This document shows positions 57,277 through 64,000 of a DNA stretch of 64,000 nt, one piece after another; position 1 is the stretch's first letter; the number at the start of each line of letters is the position of its first letter. The DNA is taken from positions 2,604,001 through 2,668,000 of the forward strand of contig NZ_CP101731.1 of NCBI RefSeq assembly GCF_031202305.1, written 5' to 3'. Both the position numbers and the translations under genes were made by a program. Below the pieces are notes generated by a model. It had not been told where the DNA came from. It saw only the letters and a program-made list of their open reading frames with translations, and did not search any database. The stretch is from Pelagibacterium sp. 26DY04 (GTDB lineage Bacteria > Pseudomonadota > Alphaproteobacteria > Rhizobiales > Devosiaceae).

Positions 57277-58578
57277 TTATTCGACGATCAGCGTGTTTTC
57301 TTCCGGCGAGGTGGTATAGGCCTCCTCGTTGTATTCGGGAGCCGCCTCGAGCTGCTCGGCGGTCAGTGAAGTGCGGAGCAGCAAGCCGCCGTTTTCATCC
57401 CGCAGGAACGAAAGGTTGTCGAAGGACACGGCAACCGGCTTGGTGCCAATGCCCAGGAAGCCGCCAAAGTCGATAATCACGGCTTCAACCTGGCCGTCCT
57501 CGGAGAGCAGGATATCCCCGATCGAGCCGATCTCCTCGTCGCCCGCGCCATAGACGGCAGTGCCGGTGAGTTCGTCGGCCGAAATATCGGCAGCAGCGAC
57601 CTGCTCGAAGCTGTCGAAGTCCATGGCCGGCGCCGCAGCGGCATCGTCGGCCGGGGCTTCCTCGGTCGCAGCGGCATCATCGGCCGGGGCTTCCTCGGTC
57701 GCGGCGGCATCATCCGCCGGAGCTTCTTCGGTCGCGGCGGCGGCGGCAGCACCAGCGGCAGCGCCACCAGCAGCACCGGCAGCGGCGGCATCAGCCGCGT
57801 CATCAGCCGGGGCTTCCTCGGTCGCGATGGCATCATCGGCCGGTGCTTCCTCAGCGGCAGCGGCGTCATCGGCCGGAGCTTCCTCGGTCGCGGCGGCATC
57901 GTCGGCCGGGGCTTCCTCAGTCGCAGCAGCGTCATCAGCCGGCGCTTCCTCGGCAGGAGCCATGGCATCACCAGCGGGAGCGGCGGGTGCCATCGCGTCG
58001 CCGGCGGGAGCCGCAGGGGCCATCGCGTCACCAGCCGGAGCGGCCGGGGCCATTGCATCGCCGGCGGGAGCAGCAGCATCGGCATTGTTGGATTCGCTGG
58101 CGAGCCATTCTTCGCGGTTGAATTCGGCGGCCGCCTCGAGCTGCTCGCGGGTCATGGCAGCGACAAGACGGTTGTTGCCGTCCATATCCTGGGCAAGCTC
58201 AAGCTCATCCCAATTGATGGCGACGTTCTTCTGACCGATGCCGAGGAAACCGCCGACGCCGACCACGACGGCACCGATTTCGCCATTCTGGTCGAGGACG
58301 AAGTCGTTGACATCGCCGATAGCTTCGGCGTCATCGCCGGTGGAATTATAGATGGTTTCGCCAATAATTTCGGTTGCCAGCCAGCCATCGGCGTTGATGC
58401 CGGTTTCCTCAGCCGTCACCAACTCCTGCTCGGGAGCCTCGGCAGGGGCGGCAGCCGGGGTTTCCATCATCGGGTCTGCAGGGGCCATGGCCGGATCGGC
58501 CGGGGCCATTTCCTGAGCATACGCGCCGCCGGTGACGACCAAGGCCAGCGCGGTCGAGGCAAGAAGCTTGCGATACAT
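57277..58578 (-). CDS. Exported protein with two PRC-barrel domains and Ala/Asp repeat linker
   Basis: The 433-residue precursor has a signal peptide (MYRKLLASTALALVVTGGAYA) and a first PRC-barrel domain (about residues 60-155, including AIGDVNDFVLDQNGEIGAVVVGVGGFLGIG). Four copies of APAGDAMAPA follow, then about eight copies of EEAPADDAAAT. A second PRC-barrel domain (EIGSIGDILLSEDGQVEAVIIDFGGFLGIG) ends the protein. PRC-barrels bind partners or membranes rather than act as enzymes. The location is periplasmic. The gene is preceded by an EcfG site at 58675-58699, leaving a leader of about 90 nt. Confidence 0.85.
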   Translation of the reverse strand: MYRKLLASTALALVVTGGAYAQEMAPADPAMAPADPMMETPAAAPAEAPEQELVTAEETGINADGWLATEIIGETIYNSTGDDAEAIGDVNDFVLDQNGEIGAVVVGVGGFLGIGQKNVAINWDELELAQDMDGNNRLVAAMTREQLEAAAEFNREEWLASESNNADAAAPAGDAMAPAAPAGDAMAPAAPAGDAMAPAAPAGDAMAPAEEAPADDAAATEEAPADDAAATEEAPADDAAAAEEAPADDAIATEEAPADDAADAAAAGAAGGAAAGAAAAAATEEAPADDAAATEEAPADDAAATEEAPADDAAAAPAMDFDSFEQVAAADISADELTGTAVYGAGDEEIGSIGDILLSEDGQVEAVIIDFGGFLGIGTKPVAVSFDNLSFLRDENGGLLLRTSLTAEQLEAAPEYNEEAYTTSPEENTLIVE

Positions 58579-58674
58579 AAGGTTTCTCCTGAAATCGCTT
58601 GTTTCAAGTTCTCAGGCCAGAACCGCGATGCAAAACCTCTGCACCGATCGGCACTCCGGCCGTCATGGCCTGAG

Positions 58675-58699
58675 AACGCCACCTTGTCTGCTTGGTTCC
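58675..58699 (-). promoter_or_regulatory. EcfG promoter for the PRC-barrel gene
   Basis: GGAAC (58699-58695), 16-nt spacer, CGTT (58678-58675) on the minus strand. Confidence 0.75.
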
Positions 58700-58735
58700 G
58701 CTGGAGAAACGAAAATCCCCAGAATCCGGGGCTTC

Positions 58736-58761
58736 GGAACGTTATCGGGCCTTTGGCCGTT
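58736..58761 (+). promoter_or_regulatory. EcfG promoter for the small membrane protein gene
   Basis: GGAAC (58736-58740), 17-nt spacer, CGTT (58758-58761) on the plus strand, divergent from the site for the PRC-barrel gene. The rest of the 58579-58901 interval shows only a short CCCC/GGGG hairpin near 58717. Confidence 0.7.
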
Positions 58762-58901
58762 TCTTAAGACTGTGCCTTCGCACCGCACCGGCTGAAAATG
58801 TGTCAGCAATGCCACCGCGTCGGCACGTTTGCGCCTTTGAGCCGGCACATTCGGAAAGCAAGAATATTGTCGTTGGGGGCATGCTTTGCGGAGTGATGCT
58901 C

Positions 58902-59120
58902 ATGAGCCTTTCAGCCCTTCCCCGCCGTTCAGCCTACTCGGCCTCCACGGCTCCGATCAAAGGCTACAACAGGCGAGGCTTCGTCATCGGCTGGGTGGCG
59001 ATCATCGCCTTGGCGGTCGCAGGCTACGCCTTTGCCTCGAGCCATCTGTCGCCCTCGAGCGCCCAACTGCATCTCGCCAACATTGCCGGCCACACCTATC
59101 CGGTCTTCGCCCGCAGCTAA
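58902..59120 (+). CDS. Small single-pass membrane protein, unknown
   Basis: The 72-residue product has a basic N-terminus, one membrane helix (GFVIGWVAIIALAVAGYAFA) and a short polar C-terminus (HLSPSSAQLHLANIAGHTYP). No family is recognised. Start 58902 has GGAG 8 nt upstream; in-frame ATGs at 58881 and 58896 are alternatives. An EcfG site lies about 140 nt upstream. The stop overlaps the convergent flavoprotein gene by 4 nt. Confidence 0.6.
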   Translation: MSLSALPRRSAYSASTAPIKGYNRRGFVIGWVAIIALAVAGYAFASSHLSPSSAQLHLANIAGHTYPVFARS

Positions 59121-60295
59121 ATCGCGAGTCCCGCAGCGCGTCCCGATGCCCAGGCCCATTGGAAATTGTATCCGCCCAGCCACCCGGTGACGTCCACGGC
59201 CTCGCCGATGAAATACAGGCCCGGCACCGACTTGACCTGCATGTCCGACGATTGCAGAGCCGCGGTATCGATCCCGCCAAGCGTCACCTCTGCTGTCCTG
59301 TACCCCTCGGTGCCGACGGGCTTTACCTGCCAGGCCGAGACGCCGGCAATCAGCCGCGCCATGGCCTTGCGATCGAGATCGGCGAGATTGCCCGATAGCC
59401 GCGCTTCGGATGCCACAAGCTCGGCCACCCGGCGCGGCAGGATTTCCGCAAGCGCGGTGACCACGGACTGCCGCCCGCTCCTTGCCCGCGCCTCCGATAT
59501 CCACTGCTCGATATCGATTGCCGGAGCCAGATCGACGGTGATCGGCTCGCCCTCCCGCCAATAGGAGGAAATCTGCAGGATGGATGGGCCGCTCAACCCG
59601 CGATGGGTAAAGAGCAGGCCTTCCCTGAAGCTTGTCTTGCCCGAGCGCACATTTGCGTCCAGCGAAACACCCGCCAAAGGGCGCAGGCTCTCCAGCATCT
59701 TCGGCTCGAAGGTCAGCGGCACCAGGGCGGGACGCGTTTCGGTAACCGGTACGCCGAACTGCTCGGCCACCTTATAGGCAAAGCCGGTCGCTCCCATCTT
59801 GGGGATGGATTTGCCGCCCGTCGCGACGATCAGCGAGCGGGCAAATACCAGGCCGCTGGTGAGCCGGACGCGGAAACCGTCGGCACCCGGTTCTATCGCC
59901 TCGACGCTCGTTTGCAGCGCCAGCGTCGCTCTCCCCTTGCCCATCTCCGCCAGCAGCATGTCGATGATCTGCTGCGCCGAGCCGTCGCAAAAGAGCTGAC
60001 CGAGCGTCTTTTCGTGATAGGCGATCCCGTAGCGCTCCACCAGGGCGATGAAATCCGCCGGCCGGTAGCGCTTGAGCGCGGAGATCGCAAATTTCGGGTT
60101 GCCGGAAAGAAAGCTCTGTGGAGCAGTGTGGAGATTGGTGAAATTGCACCGCCCTCCCCCCGAAATGCGGATCTTCTTTCCCGCTGCTTCCGCATGGTCG
60201 ACCACGAGGACGGAACGTCCGCGCTGGCCTGCCGTGGCCGCGCACATCATGCCCGCGGCGCCCGCTCCGATCACCAGCACGTCGAACGTCCGCAT
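59117..60295 (-). CDS. NAD(P)/FAD-dependent oxidoreductase, BaiN/HI0933 family
   Basis: The 392-residue flavoprotein has the N-terminal dinucleotide fold VLVIGAGAAGMMCAATAGQRG. The family motif KKIRISGGGRCNFTNLH follows, then a second glycine block IVATGGKSIPKMGATGFAYKVAEQFG and a C-terminal FAD segment GLYFIGEAVDVTGWLGGYNFQWAWASG. These proteins are often called YhiN or BaiN; their physiological reaction is mostly unknown. ATG 60295 is chosen because GGAG lies 6 nt upstream. Upstream is the terminator of the transpeptidase gene. Confidence 0.9.
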   Translation of the reverse strand: MRTFDVLVIGAGAAGMMCAATAGQRGRSVLVVDHAEAAGKKIRISGGGRCNFTNLHTAPQSFLSGNPKFAISALKRYRPADFIALVERYGIAYHEKTLGQLFCDGSAQQIIDMLLAEMGKGRATLALQTSVEAIEPGADGFRVRLTSGLVFARSLIVATGGKSIPKMGATGFAYKVAEQFGVPVTETRPALVPLTFEPKMLESLRPLAGVSLDANVRSGKTSFREGLLFTHRGLSGPSILQISSYWREGEPITVDLAPAIDIEQWISEARARSGRQSVVTALAEILPRRVAELVASEARLSGNLADLDRKAMARLIAGVSAWQVKPVGTEGYRTAEVTLGGIDTAALQSSDMQVKSVPGLYFIGEAVDVTGWLGGYNFQWAWASGRAAGLAI

Positions 60296-60314
60296 GGCCT
60301 GCTCCAAACTCAAA

Positions 60315-60339
60315 ACCCGCCCGGTGCTACCGGACGGGT
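60315..60339 (-). terminator. Terminator after the L,D-transpeptidase gene
   Basis: ACCCGTCCGG pairs with CCGGGCGGGT on the minus strand (10 bp including one G-T), 5-nt loop, followed by TTTTG. Confidence 0.8.
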
Positions 60340-60365
60340 GCATCAAGCGCAAATGTGAAAATCGG

Positions 60366-61037
60366 TCAGGCGACGATCAGGGTCGAACCCGAGGCCACGC
60401 GGTCGTAAAGATCCATGATGTCCTGGTTCATCAGCCGCACGCAACCGGACGAAACGTTGTTGCCGATAGTCCAGGGCTCAGGGGTGCCATGCACGCGGTA
60501 CAGCGTGTCACGTCCGTTCTGGAAAATATAGAGGGCGCGGGCGCCGAGCGGGTTGTCGATGCCGCCGGGCTGACCGTGGCGCCATTCTTCGAGATGAGGT
60601 TCGCGTTCGATCATGGCGGCGGGGGGCGTCCAGGTGGGCCATTCGCGCTTGAACTGGATCACGCCGCGCCCCGACCAGCCAAAGCCCTCGCGCCCAAGAC
60701 CTACGCCATAGCGCACGGCCTGCCCACCTTCACGAACGTGATAGAGATAGTGCGCGGCGGTATCGATATAGATGGTGCCGGGCCGCTCTCCGGTGGGATC
60801 GGGAACCACGCGCCGATAGTAGGCGGGATCGACATAGCGCAGGTCGACGGCAGGAACATAATGCTCGCCATCCCAGACGCCGCTGTACATGTTGACGTAG
60901 AACGGATCGAACTGCGGCGTGGCGGGAGCCGCGGGTTGGCTCGTTGTGCTCGAGCATCCGGCGAGCGCCAGCGCCGAAAGGCTGGCGGCCCCGGCGAGGA
61001 ACTGGCGGCGGGGGAGAATTGGGGTGGCTGTGGTCAT
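60366..61037 (-). CDS. L,D-transpeptidase (YkuD/ErfK) with twin-arginine lipoprotein signal
   Basis: This enzyme class makes 3-3 peptidoglycan crosslinks or attaches proteins to the wall through a catalytic Cys. The 223-residue precursor carries RRQFLAG (R10-R11) and a lipobox LAGC with Cys28, so it is predicted to be a Tat-exported lipoprotein. The YkuD domain ends with the active site: His in RVHGTPEPW and Cys in SSGCVRLMNQD. ATG 61037 gives the complete signal. It is monocistronic. Confidence 0.9.
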   Translation of the reverse strand: MTTATPILPRRQFLAGAASLSALALAGCSSTTSQPAAPATPQFDPFYVNMYSGVWDGEHYVPAVDLRYVDPAYYRRVVPDPTGERPGTIYIDTAAHYLYHVREGGQAVRYGVGLGREGFGWSGRGVIQFKREWPTWTPPAAMIEREPHLEEWRHGQPGGIDNPLGARALYIFQNGRDTLYRVHGTPEPWTIGNNVSSGCVRLMNQDIMDLYDRVASGSTLIVA

Positions 61038-61321
61038 CTGTCTTCTTCTGGCTAGCGTTTCCGGCGCGCTGTGTGAAATATGGCGGGCTCGACATTGTTC
61101 CGCCCTCGTTGGTGCACAGAGGGTGCTCTGTTGCCGATCGGCATCACATGTTTTGCCCCGACGGGAATGTTCGCGGATGTCGCCGCCATTGCCCAGGCCC
61201 TCCCAGGAAGCCCGAGAATCCGGGTCTTTCGGAGTGCGCCGGTCTTTCCCGGGCATCTAGCAATCGCGATGGTTTACAATTGAGTAATGACGTTCCCTGC
61301 TCGCAGATTTGTGACCGGCGA

Positions 61322-63130
61322 TCAACCTTCGAGTTCCTCGCGCAGCATTTCGAGTTCCAGCCAGCGGTCCTCCATTTCGGCCAACGCCTGCTGCGCGGCA
61401 ACGAAGTCGGATGTCGCGGTTTCGAACCCCTTGGGGTCGCGGGCGTAAAGACCGGGATCGTCGAGCTTGGCCTGTAGCTTTGCGATTTTTCCGCGTAGCG
61501 CATCCATCTCTTTGGGCAGCGTTTCGAGTGCGTGTTTTTCCTTGAACGAAAGTTTCCGCTTCTGCTGCTGCACCTGCGGTTGTGCGGCGGGCCTTTCCTT
61601 TGCCGCCGCAGCCGGTTTTTCGACCTTTCGGGCCGAAACACCCGCTCCGCGCTGGGCGACCATGTCCGAATAGCCGCCGGCATATTCGGTCCACACCCCG
61701 TCTTCCTCCGCCACGATGATCGAACTCGCCACCTTGTCGAGAAAATCGCGGTCGTGACTCACGACGATGACCGTACCGGCATAGTCGGCGATCATCTCTT
61801 CGAGCAGGTCGAGGGTTTCGAGGTCGAGGTCGTTCGTGGGTTCGTCCAGCACCAGGACGTTGGAGGGCAGTGCCAGCGCACGGGCCAAAGTCAGCCGATT
61901 GCGCTCGCCGCCAGAGAGCTTGCTCACCGCCGTGCGCGCCTGTTCGGGGGTGAAGAGAAACTCCTTCATGTAGCCGATGACGTGCTTGGGCTCGCCATTG
62001 ATGGTCAGCGTGTCGCTGCCCCCGCCGGTCAGCACGTCCTTGAGCGTGGCATCCGGGTCGAGAGAGGCGCGGCGCTGGTCGAGAACCGCGAGTTCGAGCC
62101 GCGTGCCGAGCCGGACGCTGCCTGTATCCGGCTCGAGATTGCCGGTAAGCATGCGGATCAGCGTCGTCTTGCCCGCCCCGTTCGGCCCCACGATGCCCAC
62201 GCGGCTGCCGCGCAGGATGCGCGTTGAAAAGTTCCTGACCACGGTACGGTCGCCGAAAGCTTTCGAGATGTCTTCGGCCTCGACCACCATGGTGCCCGAG
62301 GTCCGGCCCTCGGTCACGGTCATTTTCACATTGCCCTGCGGTCCGCGATAGTCGCGCACCTGCTGGCGCAGGCCGGCAAGTAGGTCCATGCGGCGCACAT
62401 TGCGCTTGCGCCGCGCGGTGACGCCATAGCGCACCCAATGCTCCTCGGCAGCGATCTTGCGCGCCAGCTTGTGCTGTTCCTTTTCCTCCTGTTCGAGGAA
62501 ATCGTCGCGCCAGGCTTCAAACCCCCCAAAGCCCTGATCGATGCGCCGGGTCTGCCCGCGATCGATCCAGACCGTCGAACGCGTGAGATCGGAGAGGAAC
62601 CGCCGGTCGTGGCTGATCAACACCAATGCCGAGCGCAGCGATTTCAGCTCCTCTTCCAGCCACTCGATGGCCGGCAGGTCGAGATGGTTGGTCGGCTCGT
62701 CGAGCAAGACGATATCGGGTTCGGGGGCAAGCACCCGCGCCAGCGCCGCACGCCTTGCCTCCCCGCCCGAGAGCGACCCGGGCTTTTCCTTGCCGGTGAG
62801 CCCGAGCTGTTCGAGCAGATATTGCGCACGGAACGGCTCGTCGGCCCCTTCGAGCCCGGCTTCCACATAGGCCAGCGTCGTTTCGAACCCCGAAAGATCG
62901 GGCTCCTGGGGCAGATACCTGACCGTCGCGCCGGGCTGGAAGAACCGCTCGCCCGCATCGGGCTCGATGATCCCCGCGGCGATCTTGAGCAGCGTCGACT
63001 TGCCCGACCCGTTGCGCCCCACCAGCGCGATCTTGTCTCCTGGGGCGACCGAAAGTTCGGCCCCCTCGAGCAGCGGGGCGCTGCCCATGACAAGGCGGAT
63101 CGATTGCAGGGCAAGAAGCGGGGCGGGCAT
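61322..63130 (-). CDS. uup: ABC-F ATPase Uup
   Basis: The 602-residue protein has two ABC domains: Walker [10 protein letters not shown] and GPNGAGKTT, signatures LSGGEARR and LSGGERNR, Walker [11 protein letters not shown] and [10 protein letters not shown] charged C-terminal extension ([31 protein letters not shown]...) follows, predicted to be the DNA-binding coiled coil of Uup. Uup acts on ribosomes and affects transposon excision in E. coli. The coiled coil and the shorter inter-domain arm separate it from EttA at 32-34 kb. The 284 nt between its stop and the transpeptidase start show no feature. Confidence 0.92.
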   Translation of the reverse strand: MPAPLLALQSIRLVMGSAPLLEGAELSVAPGDKIALVGRNGSGKSTLLKIAAGIIEPDAGERFFQPGATVRYLPQEPDLSGFETTLAYVEAGLEGADEPFRAQYLLEQLGLTGKEKPGSLSGGEARRAALARVLAPEPDIVLLDEPTNHLDLPAIEWLEEELKSLRSALVLISHDRRFLSDLTRSTVWIDRGQTRRIDQGFGGFEAWRDDFLEQEEKEQHKLARKIAAEEHWVRYGVTARRKRNVRRMDLLAGLRQQVRDYRGPQGNVKMTVTEGRTSGTMVVEAEDISKAFGDRTVVRNFSTRILRGSRVGIVGPNGAGKTTLIRMLTGNLEPDTGSVRLGTRLELAVLDQRRASLDPDATLKDVLTGGGSDTLTINGEPKHVIGYMKEFLFTPEQARTAVSKLSGGERNRLTLARALALPSNVLVLDEPTNDLDLETLDLLEEMIADYAGTVIVVSHDRDFLDKVASSIIVAEEDGVWTEYAGGYSDMVAQRGAGVSARKVEKPAAAAKERPAAQPQVQQQKRKLSFKEKHALETLPKEMDALRGKIAKLQAKLDDPGLYARDPKGFETATSDFVAAQQALAEMEDRWLELEMLREELEG

Positions 63131-63199
63131 GGATATCCGTGGAAGCTGGAAAAGAACGGGCGAGATGTGGCGAAAAACCTCGCCCGATGCAAGGCCCCT

Positions 63200-63925
63200 C
63201 TAGGCCGATTGCGCCATGGCCTTGGCCGCGGAATCAATGCGGATACGGGCCCAGACCGGCAAATGGTCCGATCCCTTGCGGGCCATCTCGGAGGTGTGCA
63301 CGCCCGACGCCGCTACCTCGATATCCATCGTCGTGATGATCCGGTCGAAATTGAGCATCGGGCGCGAAGAATGAAAACTCGGGCCCGGAGCGATGACCCT
63401 GTGGTTTTCAGCGAAATGGGAAAGACAGCCGCCCTCGGTCGTCCACTGGTTGAGGTCGCCCATGATCACCGTCGGCAGCGCCTCGTCGAGCACGTCGAGC
63501 TGATTGAGCACCGATTGCGCCTGCCGCCGTCGCCAAAGATCGACGAGCCCAAGATGCAGGCCGATGACGCGTAACCGCTCGGCGCCGATCTGCAGGTCGG
63601 CGAGCACCGCGCCGCGCGGCTCGAGCGCGGGCAGCGTCAGGGTCATCGTATCGAGCACGGTAATGCCGCGCCGATAGAGAATGGTGTTGCCGTGCCAGCC
63701 GAGGCTTTGTTCACGAACCCCGAAGCTGATCGCCTCATAATCCGTGCGCTCGACGATCATCTCGGGCGAGAGCGAAGCCGACCGGCTTCCGAACCGCCGG
63801 TCCACCTCTTGCAGCGCCACCACATCGGCATTGACCTCGTTGAGGATATCGAGAATGCGGCCGGGGTCGCGCCGCCAATCGGTGCCCACGCTCTTGCGGA
63901 TGTTGTAGGACGCAATAGAGATCAT
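63200..63925 (-). CDS. Endonuclease/exonuclease/phosphatase family protein
   Basis: The 241-residue protein has the EEP fold: N-terminal ASYNIRKSVGTDWR, the metal Glu in VVALQEVDRRFG, GLHLGLVD, the Asp/Asn pair in IMGDLNQW and the C-terminal GSDHLPVWARI. Substrates in this family range from DNA to phospholipids and cannot be told here. The start is ATG 63925 without a good ribosome site. The frame stays open to the window end, so a start upstream of the window is possible. The last 75 nt show no separate feature. Confidence 0.82.
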   Translation of the reverse strand: MISIASYNIRKSVGTDWRRDPGRILDILNEVNADVVALQEVDRRFGSRSASLSPEMIVERTDYEAISFGVREQSLGWHGNTILYRRGITVLDTMTLTLPALEPRGAVLADLQIGAERLRVIGLHLGLVDLWRRRQAQSVLNQLDVLDEALPTVIMGDLNQWTTEGGCLSHFAENHRVIAPGPSFHSSRPMLNFDRIITTMDIEVAASGVHTSEMARKGSDHLPVWARIRIDSAAKAMAQSA

Positions 63926-64000
63926 GAAACAATCATTGCTTGGAGGATGTGGCAGGTCAATGAAGCCCCGCCCGAGTTGGTTGCTATAAAAGCGTTGCGA

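Overview
The window (about 62% GC by eye, dense genes, few operon gaps) looks like the chromosome of an alphaproteobacterium of the order Hyphomicrobiales (Rhizobiales), most likely a Devosiaceae-type organism. The grounds are the alphaproteobacterial order of the division and cell-wall (dcw) cluster, a class A RNase P RNA next to rsmH, a PhyR-NepR-EcfG general stress response locus, an ArsR-methyltransferase/metF pair and a rhizobial-style glgPBCA-pgm-glgX operon. The genus is inference. No phage, insertion sequence, CRISPR or tRNA was seen.

Region 1 (1-22.4 kb) is the dcw cluster, all on the minus strand: rsmH-ftsL-ftsI-murE-murF-mraY, then ftsW-murG-murC-murB-ddl-ftsQ-ftsA, then ftsZ and lpxC. 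Many genes overlap by 4 nt. Its upstream neighbour is rnpB. The cluster is interrupted in three places: sodC plus a VOC-domain gene between ftsA and ftsZ, a hairpin pair between ddl and murB, and a GNAT gene plus 1.7 kb of repeats exactly where murD normally lies. murD and mraZ are not in the window.

Region 2 (22.4-34 kb) holds a TerB/DnaJ protein, metF with its ArsR-methyltransferase regulator and a palindromic operator, a second ArsR gene, a DUF2336 gene, divergent katA/oxyR, rarD, an alpha/beta hydrolase and ettA. It is bounded by a second repeat block (34.1-36 kb) that is an inverted copy of the block near 14 kb. About 19.5 kb therefore sits between long inverted repeats, and the second block also carries 579-bp tandem units.

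Region 3 (36-52.5 kb) holds a TolB-like propeller gene without an obvious start codon, a YdeP-type molybdopterin oxidoreductase, a pair of YdcZ-type transporters, a secreted Asp/Gly-repeat protein and the complete glycogen operon.

Region 4 (52.6-59.1 kb) is a general stress response island: an HWE histidine kinase, a DUF1328 protein, phyR, nepR-ecfG, a DUF883 gene, a holin-like gene and a PRC-barrel repeat protein. I find seven sites of form GGAAC-N16/17-CGTT (the EcfG promoter consensus) in 6.2 kb. Six precede genes. The seventh precedes no gene but a two-hairpin transcript of about 80 nt ending in a strong terminator. The C-rich loop of this predicted sRNA is complementary at 11 of 12 positions to the ribosome-binding site of katA in region 2. 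This is the most interesting signal in the window and resembles the GsrN-katG system of Caulobacter. The window ends with baiN-type flavoprotein, L,D-transpeptidase, uup and endonuclease/phosphatase genes.
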